Part shown: positions 49,301 to 60,000 of the stretch, in pieces | Position numbering within the stretch: position 1 is the first letter of the stretch | Layout of the letters: every line of letters begins with the position of its first letter | NCBI RefSeq assembly: GCF_001949145.1 | Contig: NW_019091355.1 | Location: 1,178,083-1,238,082 of the forward strand | DNA length: 60,000 nucleotides | Origin: Acanthaster planci | Taxonomy: Eukaryota > Echinodermata > Asteroidea > Valvatida > Acanthasteridae | Reading direction: 5' to 3' | The notes under the pieces: generated by a model | What the model saw: the letters and a program-made list of their open reading frames with translations, nothing else | What the model was told of the DNA's origin: nothing | The model's database searches: none | Program-made: the position numbers and the translations under genes

Positions 49301-52300
49301 ACTGCGTGTCCAGAAGTGACCAAGCGCACTGGACTCACTAAATCAATCAGCGTGTTAGGTCGATGCTAATCACATCATCGGGCTACGAGCGGACAGAGAG
49401 AAGACCAACCGCGCCTTCCTCTCAACACCTTAGCCTGTTTCGGGACAAATATCTGGTCGATGATTCTTCTTAAGTTTCAAGCCTTTTAAAGTGTGTAGTA
49501 TCTCTTGCATTGACGTCACATTTTAAAACGTGCATTTTACCTAGGTTTTCGAGTAAAATAATGACTTGTAAAGGGCGCCTAGGCTGAAAGCAGATGGCAT
49601 ATCATCAGGTTTACGGCAATATCAAGAACATCTCTTCCTGAAAATGACCACAGTGCACCGATCGCAAAGTCCTTTTTTTCCCCTGCTGTTTTTAACCCGT
49701 CGATCTTTCTTCTGCAAACACCTCCCAGGTGGATGCTAGGGTTGGAATCTTGCGCATGTTGTCAGCTTTGTCCATCTCCTCTCGGATTGGGCTTGAAATA
49801 GGAATAGCTGAAGTAAGGTTCAGTGTTACCTTTAATGTTACGTATAGCTTTTGCATACCTGTGTAAAAATATTTAAGTGCCTTGGAAGAGAGTGAGGAAT
49901 ATATCGCCAGAAACAAACTTATACTAAGTACTGGTTACCTGAATATCAAGCACATAGACATGAAGGACCTCGGCAATGGATTAGCTTTAATATTATTGTT
50001 TCTCGAGACATTTGGGGGGGCGCTAGTGGAGAGGAAATGCCTCGGTTTTGATCAGCGTAACGTAATTATTCCACATTTTTCTTCTGTGCACCAACAGCCT
50101 ACGGGTAGCCCCAAACAGAAACGTGATGGTCGTGCGAACATCTTACCATACTCTCTCACTGCTGATCGATCAGCGGAGCGGTGGTAATGCCCCGCCTCAC
50201 GTAAGCATTGATCGAGAAGACGTCACTACCCTCAAGAACAAAGTGACGCTTATCTTATATTCAATCATTATTTGTAGATACTTAGTACTTTTGGAGGTAT
50301 ACTCAGTACTAGTGAGATATAATATAAATATACCTTGAGGTAAACTTGGTCATACTTTGAACGTCTGAGGTATGATAAAGACCAGTAGGTACAAATTGTA
50401 ATTTGATATTTCACTTGTTTTCGATTTTAAGTCCTTTGCTGTCATTGCAATGCTACCAAATTCTTCGCCATTCTCGAGTTCACATGTGTTTCGTTTTCTG
50501 ACAAAAAGGAGAAATCATTACATGGTTTACTTCCCCAACCCTTTGATAAACTTGCGAACGGCACAGACATCAAGCACGGAGGAAGAAGCTATCAATTTGA
50601 AAATGAACGCTCGGGTCCCTCCAATTTCAGTGAACATTTATGTACAAACACAGTGCTAATTTCAATTAATCTTCATAGGACAACCACCTGGACACTCATC
50701 ACTCATGATTAACTACGCTATTTCCTTGACAGGTCCTTACGTGTGGACACAGTTTTATGATTAATTTGCTGCTACACTCACTAATGGCTCGATACTCTGT
50801 AACGGCTGAAGACACGTCCCTGGATATTCTGTCAGATCCGACGTTTCAATAGAACGTTTCGCGGCCGTGGAGTTTTGTTGTCTTTCACATAATATTGTGT
50901 AGTATGACTATTTTCGCCAATGTACACTCACATAAATTACACCAGGGTTCTGAATAATGTTGCCCTCAAGCTCAACTAGTGCATCATGACACCTACGTAG
51001 TTCATAATGCTAGAATTCACAAATCAATGGGCAACAATTAAACGAGAGGCGAGAATAAAAAACGATCTTGCAATGATTGGTCACTCTTAATTGGTCTGGA
51101 ATTGAAATATTCACATTTGAAGGCAATGTTTACACCAGAAAAAATATGATGTTGGTTGGTATAACAGAATTTCAAACTGGCTGGTTGACGCACAGTTTCC
51201 TTTGCACTGCCTGCGCCATGGTCTTAGCCTTTTCTTTTTTAAGAAAATGTCATTTTCACTTCAAGGTCACGCACATCTCCAAGAAGCCAAAATTAAAAAT
51301 GGCTGAAAGACTCTGCCAACCGTTTCATTGTGCTGCAAATGGTCTTCACCTCGGAGCGCTCTGCGTTCACTTTTTGTTTACTGGGATTCGCCACGGAAAG
51401 CTAATCGAATTCACCAGCCAAAAAAGACGGATGAAAGGCGTTCTTGAATGCTTTGCTGACCGTACAACAAAGCGGAAAATCTTGTTCGTACACGGCAGGC
51501 AAACGCATAGACAAAAACCTTCAGTGGTCGATGGCTTTTCATTTTGCGCTGTTCATGAGGCTCTCGTCTCCACTCTCATTCTGTCAAGGAATTTTGGATT
51601 GCAGCCAGACCGAGTGAGGCACCAAATTTGATTTCAACGCCACCGGCGAAAATATTTTCAGATTTAATATCGCCGACTGTAGTGTTTACCCTGCAAACTT
51701 CGGGTAGCAATTAGATATACCGTCAACCCCCTTTCCCGCGATGCCGGGCCCTTCCCGAATACTCCGATTGCGATCTTGAGCAAGAGTTCTGTTTCAGATT
51801 GAAATCTTTTGTTGGACGTGGTTCGTTGTTCGGCGAAGTATACCATCCATGCTCCTAGCTAAAGTCTGATCCCCTGAGAAAAAAACCAAAAATAAAACAA
51901 AAGAAAACTCCAAATTGCTTAATAGTTGCATAAAAAGATTTTTTTACGAATCCGTATTTGCATTCTTTTACCTTGAAGCCTTACGATTCTTATGAAAACA
52001 ATAACGCGCTTGTGAGTACCAGAATCGTCCATTAATCAGCAACGCACACGTTGAAATATTAAACCAACAGTTGGAAATTAAATCTGATTAATTCGGCAAC
52101 AGAGGACAAACCACGTTTGTATGAATGTCCAGCGAGGGCGTTTAAAGCCGCTTTGAACACAGTAAAACGTTTAGTAAATGATGCGCACCTCGTTTTACGG
52201 ATGTCTGCGACGTGCGCAAACGCGTTACGACTTACGCGTATTCCGCTATATTAGCGTATTGGTCTATGCTTGCGTGCACACTCAAGTCAAATTATTCAAA

Positions 52301-53595
52301 GGACAGATGTTAGTTCCCTCAGCATTTCTGACGTTGTTCCTGGGTCCTACCTTCTTTCCCAAGAAGCATCAGCACCGCACACATCCAGACAGTCCACCAC
52401 AGGCCACCTTCTCTGCTTAATTTCCACGGGCACGGCACCATGGTGAAAAATCTTTTTATTTCCCGTTTCCAAAGAAAGAGCCTGGATTGCCGAAACGAAT
52501 TAATCGAGACTTCAGTCTGCTCCAGACTAGAGCGACCGACAGTGACGCTGTCTCGCTGCTTTTGCATTTGACAACGCGAATAAAATTTTTAAACCTCCTC
52601 GGTGAAATTGAATAGGACTTGTTCGTTTTATGGGCCGTTTAAAACGATGAGTTCCGGCTACTGTTCCAGCCACGTTAATTATTACTGGTTGCTGCATCAG
52701 CAAGGTAAACTTCAATTCCACATGCAGATATCAGAAGCAGAATACCTCATGTAGCATTGTAGAAGTGTGCCGTGCAGCAAACCAATTCTGGCTGTGACGC
52801 CAAGTGAAGGTAGAAGAACCAATTTTGGCTTACATTCCTCTGAAGTTGTAGTCGAAAAATGAATCCTAAAAACTCGAAGACAACGCTGGTGCACATCGTT
52901 GCTGCGCGCCGATAAGGCTACAAAAGTTCCACATCTAAGATAACACCAAAATCAACATCTAGACCCCATTCCAAGTCCAGGATCGATCCATTAGGTGCCA
53001 GGCCAGGGCAAAAATTCAAACATGAACGACGCTGCCACTCTTCTCAGCCATCGACGGCGATAGACGACGACGAATCTGCCGGCAATTGTTTGCAAGAAAA
53101 AGAATGATAATTCTTGTTCGATAGACGCTCAGTTACGGGCTGTGACGCACTTTCTCCAAACCCGTATCCATCTCACTCTTACTGACAGCCCCGAAGTTTA
53201 TTTCACACCACATCGCACGCCACCACGGCTTGTTTTCTTAAGCCGTCTGTCTCTCCTCCCTCTTTCCCTCACGACCCAAATGCATCACCCCCTCTCTAAC
53301 ATCTCCTCGCAATGCCACCGAAGATTGTATTACCAATAACGGGCTGCAAAGCCTGAAGGTGACTGGAGAGGTCGCCTCAGAATTCAATCAAAGCGTTTGT
53401 GAGGAAGCATTTATTAAATGTGATACTCGACCAGGTTTTTCGTTTCGAGTTTCATTCCAGAGCTGTAATGGACAAGCTATTACCTGAACTCATTTTGTCG
53501 GTTAATTTCCTTCCGCAAAGAAATCCCTTTGTATTTTCCCATGAAGATATATATCAGAGCTCCTATCCAAAAATGTCTCTCAAAGACGCTCAACT

Positions 53596-54446
53596 ACTGC
53601 AAAAACATTGTAAAATATGTGACATTTCCATGTCCGTAAATTTTTTTCGCATGCGCAGTTTTCATAAACGGACATAATTCCAAAGTTGGACGCACCAAGC
53701 GAAGCACTGTGATACGGCCTTTTCGTCCTCTCTCCAAAGAAACTTTGCTGTAGACGATTCTCGAACCGAGCAATGATTGTATCAGAAAACTTCCTCCATT
53801 TTTGAGTCGACAATGTGGTAAAGTGTATGTCAATCCTCACATATCCCCGTAGTCTGGGTGTCAGAAAACCTGCGCGTGTACCCTCAGTTCTCCAAATGTC
53901 ATTCTCTGCGCACACCGTTAAGACGACCGTGGGTCTGTAGGGTTTGAAACCAATATCGTGGGGTCGGGAAAACGACTGAAGAGCTGTCAAGTACAGGAAC
54001 AGAAGCGTGGCTGTATCCTTTTGGCTGTCGTGCGGTATAAAGGGGTGGCAGAAATCGCCTGTCAAACGGCGCTGGGGGATCTGCGTGTTACAGCGCCACC
54101 TCGATCGTAGATACATGTTTAAAGAATGCATTTGTTTGATAGTGGTGGCGCTAGAGCGGTGTCGTCTTAACACCTGTTGAGGGCGCTCAACTCTGCCACA
54201 GACCAGAGCTGTTAGAGAGTTGCGACATGAGAGTCTTAATTGTTGGAACCTAAATAGTTGGTCATTGCGCGTGCATGGAAAAAAACACACAATAGCTAAT
54301 TTTTCACTGGTGTTATAATTTTTGATGTTATTTGATGTTCCTTTTAACATCTGCCATTGCACCGTCACACTTATAGGTGTGCACAGTAACACGTCGTCTG
54401 ATAACACCAAAAAGTATTGATTTTTAACACCTGAGTTTTTGCAGTG
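53596..54446. mobile_element. putative nonautonomous DNA transposon with CACTGCAAAAAC-type ends
   Basis: The left end reads ACTGCAAAAAC (53,596-53,606) and the right end carries its inverted form GTTTTTGCAGTG (54,435-54,446). Inside the right end are repeated GTGTTA/TAACACC and AACATC motifs, as in the sub-terminal regions of many class II elements. A further inverted pair (AGCGCCACC near 54,090; GGTGGCGCT near 54,146) lies inside. The length, about 850 bp, and the lack of any transposase motif suggest a nonautonomous element. I could not recognise a target-site duplication, so the exact ends are uncertain. It coincides with a minus-strand frame open from 54,476 to 53,580. Confidence 0.5.
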
Positions 54447-55785
54447 CGCGATGTCATGAAATGTAGACTCCAACAAAAATGGGTGTTCCGTAGAGAATTA
54501 AAGGGATGACAAGTCTACACGCACCCCTTCAAGGAGGAAAGTAACGAAAGTTACCCTTCCCCTCGGTAGACACATGCACGCAGTTTACTTTCTAATGAAA
54601 CAAGGACTACATCTTTAAGGGTTAAGGCCTTTTTCATTAAAAAAAATTGTTTTTCGACTCGCTTCAAACGAGTTTCGAATTAGGGAACAATTTATTCATT
54701 TCGTATGATTTGTGTTTGAAATCAGTAACCACCCACCTATGATGTTGTGAGCGAGAGTACTTTAATGGAACCCCCCCCAACAGACCGAATAGCGTGCGCT
54801 GGAATCACTTGGCTACGGCTTAAAATTACGCATGACTGTATGAGAACTGGGCGCGGCCACTTGGGCTCGTATGCAATTTCAGGCTTCTAGCCAAGTAATT
54901 TGGGCACGGCTTTAGTTGAAAATAAAAGTGCCGTTTACTTATGCTCATGACTCATAGTGCCCTCTTACATTTCAGGACGTTTACATTTCTACAGCCATCA
55001 GAGCTTGAAAACAACATTAATAAAAATGACTATGGGTGCGGGTCAGTCAAGCACACATAGCCGTATGGGACTGTCAAGTGATTCATTTTGGAATGGTTAA
55101 ACATAATTCTTCTTTACATAGTTTGAGCAGTCATGCATGTAACGGTATGCCCGCATTTACCTCTCTAAGTTGCTGGTATGACCCTTGGGCTTTCAAATTG
55201 GCGTAATAAGGCCTCCATTATGAAGGTTTAAACCACGTTTCGTTGTAGCACCATGCCGCACGTCATCTCTGCGAGGAAGGGCAGGGAAATAGTTGTCTTT
55301 GAAGACAGATAAAAGCCAGCTATTGGCAGCAATGAATAGAGGTAGACAGAAGAGTCTGGTACACCTTTTGATGCGCCACAAACTTGTGTTAGCTTTGGAA
55401 ACGTGGTTAGAGGTTGAATCGGTCGTAAGGTCAAACTATTATGTATGCCTGATGAACGAAACGCAGACCTCAGTGTAAGCAATAAAGGCACAAGCGATGG
55501 GACGTTGAAACGACGACAGGAGCACTGACGCAGGTGAAATAAACCTTGCTGTTCAAGGTGCACGTTCTGAACCCCATTCAGAGATCAGTACTTGCATGGT
55601 TTCTTTGTGATTTAATGAACAAGTGCACCTGAAACTGGACAAACAGCGGCACTCGAAGTGATCTGTACCGTTTGGGGCGACAAATTCACCCTCGTGTGTT
55701 GATTACGGGACTAATACGTGTATAACTCCACGGGAGTTGTGACGGGTGTCAGGCAGGGGACCCTTGGTGAAGTTAACGGCTCACC

Positions 55786-56026
55786 ATGGGCGACCCGGGC
55801 CCGCTCGTGTATGAGCAGGACATCGACGGCGATGACTCGACTGCAGATCCAGGCGAACTTAGGGACACTCGAGTCGAGGAGATTTTAGAAGTCATTCGGA
55901 CAGGCAATGCTTATCGGCTGGACGAGCTGCTGACTCGGTGCAAGGATAGCGGGTGGGACGCGACAGCTTGCAGGGATAGCCGCGGGCTGTCTCTGTATGT
56001 CACGGCTATTGATGGCGGCTTCCTAG
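55786..56026 (+). CDS. TRPC/TRP-like cation channel, first coding exon (N-terminus, first ankyrin repeat)
   Basis: The ATG sits in a strong context (CTCACCATGG) with an in-frame TAA 12 nt upstream, so the start is well supported. The exon encodes 80 residues: an acidic tail of about 30 residues, then a helical segment (RVEEILEVIRTGNAYRLDEL) and the end of a first ankyrin-type repeat (ACRDSRGLSLYVTAIDGGFL). This aligns by eye with the first ankyrin repeats of TRPC channels, where a FLxAVEKGD helix is followed by N-x-x-D-x-x-G-R-S-A-L-x-x-AI. The match is in pattern and spacing; identity is modest. The exon ends phase 1 at the donor GTAAAG. Such proteins are tetrameric plasma-membrane, often Ca2+-permeable channels with cytosolic N-terminal ankyrin repeats. 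The channel domain is off-window, so another ankyrin protein remains possible. Confidence 0.75.
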
Positions 56027-57972
56027 GTAAAGCTCAAATTTCGTGAAACAAAATCAGTAGCAAACAGAGCAGTATTTAGGTAACAGTAGGTGACTCATGA
56101 AATGTATTTCATTGCAGCAAAATATGAAACTTTCCTACAGGTTTGGAAACATAGACCTATTCTGACGTTTTTACAACCAGGATTCCCCTAGCTTATAAAA
56201 CATTTCTACAATCACGCATTTTAATTCCTATAGTAAAACGTTGGCCCTTCTAAATGATTCGAAACATTTAGTTATTTTCGACACCTTTGCAGAATTATTT
56301 ATGTCTTAATATGAGCTCTTCGCTGAACCTTTTATATAATTTCTTTTATGCCAACTTTTTTATTCATGATGTCTACTGTATTTTTCAGTTAGTAGCCACG
56401 TCGGAGTATAGCCCTAACACCCTAGATCACTGTAACAAAAAACTCCTTTGAACCTCTAAAGTCCCAACATGCATAAGTCAAACGGCACCATCATTGAAAT
56501 TGATCTGTCAAAGAGCGTCAAATCCAATCTTAGGTAAAAGCGACTAAAGGCTGTTCTCCATAACTACCGCTAATCCCTCCTTTGATTGGCTGACGAATTG
56601 AGAAGATACCGGAGGATGTAACGCGGACATCGTAGAGAACAAGCTATTTAATGCAAACCATCAAAATGCTACTATGTGTCTCAGTTGACCTACTTTCAAC
56701 TTTTGTTTCACTAGTTCAAAGGATCTTTTAATTACTGCTTTCTTTGATTTTCATGATAATATTTTCATTATTCATGAGCAAAACTGTAATGTCATCCCAG
56801 AAAGCAAGCTTCAGTGTTACATTGGTTTGTACACAAAAAGTCCTTCCTTTTTGTAGATTTTGCTGGACTGATTTTTGTCGTCTTTGTTGATCTGTTGTTG
56901 TTTATGCCCGTCACCGACACCACGAACTGACATTCAGTCGTGGACGAGGTGGTCTCATTTGTGCACATTTTAGAGAACCGAGATATTTTCGTTTTCACGA
57001 CTTGGTACTGATCTTAATTTCACAAGATAAAAATGACTTTCAAAGCATTTTTCTTTGTGCTACCGGGTGTCAGTTCGTAAACCGAAGTTGTTGATAATGC
57101 GGTTTCACGAAATGACACCCATTTCGTGATGTTTGTGCATAGCAACAAAACCATCATCAATCCCTTTCCCCGAAATGTTTTCATTAAGTAAATTCTGCGT
57201 TTGCAATTTAATCTGTAAAACCTATGTGCTGAACTTCCCTGGATGACATCACAGCAACGGCACCCTCAGTTGTTCCAGAAAGCATCCATTTGGATAATTT
57301 CAAGTTATAGTTTCAAAAAGTGAACTTTTTAGTGCAATTAACCGAAAAGAAGAGTTTCCACATATTGACGAAGATCACAAGGTTGCAAAAATTCAACCAT
57401 TGTAGCTACACTTTAAAATAAAGTGTGGAACCCTCGCTTTTTATAATTGTTCGTGCTCGGGAGTGCCATTCTCATATACGTGTACCAGTAAATATATTGT
57501 ATCTGTTTCAGAAATGGTATAAGGTCGAATTACAATGTTAATTAGCCATGTTTGCTGTCCTGCAGTACAGCATACTATGGTCTTATTTGTTCCAGTTAAT
57601 CATTAATAAGATCTATTCTTTTGACGTCACTGTCGTGTTTTTCCATAAGTGGCTGCTAAACCCATGGCTGGTAGTCAGAATAAAAGTTTTTAAAAGGTTA
57701 AGAGTAATTCACAAAATGTTCAAAATCCTACGTGACCATCAAAACACAACACATTCATAAATGTACCACTCTTGGCAAAGAACCAAACCTTCTTGTAAAT
57801 GTAACGGGACGAATGTACATCAAAAATCAAAAACCCCAAAAGAGGGGTGATTTTTCTGCAAACTTTGGTTTCCCAAGCTTACAAGCTGTAGGCAAAATGA
57901 GAGTGTCTATAATTCTGCTATTACGGAGCTTATTTCCTGAGGCAGTATGTTTTTAACTTGCGCTGTTTGCAG
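56027..57972 (+). other. intron 1 of the TRPC-like gene, 1.95 kb
   Basis: It is bounded by donor GTAAAG after 56,026 and acceptor TTTGCAG before 57,973, in compatible phases (G then AT gives Asp). I see no exon or strong repeat inside, apart from a small hairpin-like ACACTTTA/TAAAGTGT near 57,408-57,426. Confidence 0.7.
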
Positions 57973-58091
57973 ATGCAATCAACACCCTTCTGAGCCACGA
58001 GATACCACTCGGTGATGCACTCATCCGATGCATCGAGGAGAACTTTGAGGATGCCATCCGAAGTGTGTGTCGGCACCTGGCGTCGCATCCA
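57973..58091 (+). CDS. TRPC/TRP-like cation channel, second coding exon (ankyrin repeat 2)
   Basis: This 119-nt exon completes an Asp codon and encodes 39 more residues. The segment INTLLSHEIPLGDALIRCIE, followed by ENFEDAI, closely follows the TRPC N-terminal pattern in which a leucine-rich LLL-x-H helix leads into the family-typical VGDALLxAI helix and then a VxAVxxLL helix. The GDAL motif is the main reason for choosing TRPC over a generic ankyrin protein. The acceptor is a pyrimidine-rich GCGCTGTTTGCAG and the donor is GTGAGT, phase 0. The next TRPC landmark (I-T-P-I-M-L-A-A-H) was not found before 60,000, so further exons lie beyond the window. Confidence 0.75.
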
Positions 58092-60000
58092 GTGAGTAAC
58101 CCGGTCTATGTACCTCGGTTTTTCGGAGTCTTTATTTGCTCCTCTGGCCCTGGGTAGAGGGGCGAGGTGACAATGGCAGTCAGGTGACAATGGCAGTCGA
58201 CCACCAGAGAATTCATATTGGGAAACTTACTGCATATAACTTTGTGATAACAACCATATAATGGCCATCAGGCTATGTGTATAGCTTGGTTATACTTTCT
58301 CTGGTTGTAGGTCGTCTTGTTGTCAGGATTCCTTGTATGCAATAACTTTGAAAAGTAGAACGTGGAGAAAACACCCAATAAAAAGAGAGACTAAAATAAA
58401 ATTGCAGTATCTACTACTTAAAATATTCAAATGATTATACTCTATAGACTCGATTGGCCTGAATCTCAGGGATAATCTTAGGCGAACTTTTTCAAAGCGA
58501 AAGTAGTAAGTCGAATGGGACCAGTGTTATAAATTTGTGCCCAAAATTGGGGATAGGGGATGACTTGTCCGGCCATGGAAATTTGAAAGGGAGCCCGGGA
58601 CTGACACCATATGACATTATATCGGGGAAATATTTATAGTATAGATGTACATCTGCAATATGCAATGAATTCACGCAGAAGCTCTCATGAGAATGGCATA
58701 TTTAAAGCTTTTAATTTTTTTCTTTTGAGTGAGATTTTTAGTCGTTGGAAAGTCCGAAAAAGTCTTCACAATCCTCTTTAATTTTTTTACTCGCTGAGAA
58801 AAGTCGGGGGATGACTCAGTAACACCGTGGCCCTCCTCAATAAGTGTGTTTGCGGAGGAATATATACCCCCATCTGCCCCTGGGATTTACGCCCATGAAC
58901 GGGACACAGCATGATCAGTGGGGATAAATATTCCAAAATAACAAAAATAGAATGTATCTCTACGAACACAAGTCATGTATGCAGTCATAGGACATATAGT
59001 CATAGGATACATTGGGATGGATACAAGCGGAATTCACTCCGACATATAAGAGAAAAACTACCCAAGAACTGCAGGGTATAGAGTTAATTTCCATGACCAG
59101 AAACCGCTTTGGGGTTATTCCTCCATCATCATATCTACTCCCCAAAAGAACCCCAAGAACTTGTTACAAACCATGCTAATATTTCCCCTTTTTGCGACAA
59201 GCCGGCTTCAAATAATTTCAAAGTACAAATGGGACGTGTGACTGCCTGACTGGATAGATAACTAGCCAGAAAAGTCCGTCACAGGCCAATAGATCACTGT
59301 AGAATTTGAAATGGCTAGGACACCCAGGCTAATGCATTGCAGTGGTTTAAATAATGTAACCAACGAGCGAACTATTGTTCATGTGAATGGTTAACTTTAA
59401 CACACTTCAGCGGCTGTATATGGTATTGAACGCTCCCAAGAAAAAAACAGAAAATCTATTACAATGGAGAGCCAGCCCAGGGAATTCTGACACTGAACTC
59501 CAGAAAGTTCCTGTGAACTGCTTTTGAATTGCTTTTTGGATGGTGTGCTGTTTTCTTACCTTTGTTCTGTGGTGAACTTCGGTCGCACTGCGCAGTGTGT
59601 CGCTGTCTGGTTTACAGCAACACTTACAGCAACACCAACCTGCCACGATACAGACAAGAGGTTAGGTTGAGGGAAGGAAGCGCGTGACCAAGAACAGGAG
59701 CTGAATATAGGGACAATTTTGTGTGGTTATTCCTGCCTTACGTAAAAGCCACGATCTTTGTCTGTTATCACGTTTTCAAAACAAACGGACTGCAGGACAG
59801 TAAAAAAAAACTTATGACAGAAATTCTACTAGACTTTCTGTCATGCGTTTTACTTACTTTGTTACCCCTGAGTTGCAGTTACAGCTTTACTAACCTTCTT
59901 TTTGAAAAAGCTCTTGAAGAACCTAGTTTACCTTCTATTATGTCCCTCTTTCATTAACTGAACAAAAATGTCAGAGAAAAAAGAACTGAAGTGATATGGC
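58092..60000 (+). other. probable intron 2 of the TRPC-like gene, to the window end
   Basis: It begins with the donor GTGAGT. No acceptor followed by the expected third ankyrin repeat is visible. Open frames here are short and without recognisable domains. I see no RNA gene or repeat. Confidence 0.55.

Larger units (their letters stand above)
35818..55785. other. 20 kb without a confident gene; 5' part of the nAChR gene, then intergenic DNA
   Basis: The nAChR signal-peptide exon and promoter should be somewhere in the left part, because the first recognised exon starts with two bases of a split codon. I could not place them. The region also holds the 5' flank of the TRPC-like gene. Visible structures are the palindrome cluster (36,831-37,362), a DNA-transposon-like element (53,596-54,446), pyrimidine-rich tracts near 35,107-35,270 and 53,220-53,310, and two TAGGCCTA octamers. 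The longest plus-strand open frame (51,146-51,631 from its first ATG) has no recognisable domain. Confidence 0.6.

Noticed and set aside
1-60000. Prokaryotic defence system, CRISPR array, phage or operon
   Set aside because: The window is intron-rich animal DNA; no direct-repeat/spacer array, ribosome-binding sites or gene clusters are present.

Overview
The window is animal nuclear DNA. Coding sequence is sparse, introns are long, splice sites are canonical GT-AG, and the recognisable exons belong to metazoan ion-channel families. I estimate about 40% GC by eye. No bacterial or viral gene organisation is visible. The species cannot be fixed. The octamer TAGGCCTA is heavily over-represented (nine exact copies), which I associate from general familiarity with invertebrate deuterostomes (echinoderms, hemichordates), so that is my low-confidence guess; a mollusc or other invertebrate is not excluded.

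Left and centre (about 1-35,820, minus strand): four consecutive exons of a nicotinic acetylcholine receptor alpha-type subunit. In transcript order they are 35,817-35,684 (N-terminal helix, 134 nt), 13,309-13,265 (45 nt), 13,035-12,926 (110 nt) and 3,684-3,143 (542 nt: Cys-loop, loop C, M1, M2). All splice phases agree and the reading frame is continuous. The signal-peptide exon was not found and should lie at higher coordinates. The M3, cytoplasmic-loop and M4 exon(s) should lie to the left of position 1. The introns hold a slightly defective tRNA-Pro(UGG) copy, a foldback element, a tandem array with a unit of about 72 bp and other repeats.

Centre-right (about 35,820-55,785): no confident gene. 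It contains a cluster of AGAGATATCTCT palindromes near 36.8-37.4 kb and a putative nonautonomous DNA transposon with short inverted ends at 53.6-54.4 kb. That element coincides with an unusually long open frame of about 298 codons that I cannot identify.

Right (55,786-60,000, plus strand): the first two coding exons of a gene whose product resembles the N-terminal ankyrin region of TRPC/TRP cation channels. The start codon is well supported by its context and an upstream in-frame stop. The gene continues past position 60,000. It is transcribed divergently from the nAChR gene. Both appear to encode subunits of plasma-membrane cation channels, but nothing in the sequence links them functionally.

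Most other open frames are of chance length. No operon, CRISPR array or prokaryote-type system is present, and I did not find a convincing new biological system. The most unusual items are the odd M2 residues of the receptor, the palindrome cluster and the transposon-associated open frame.
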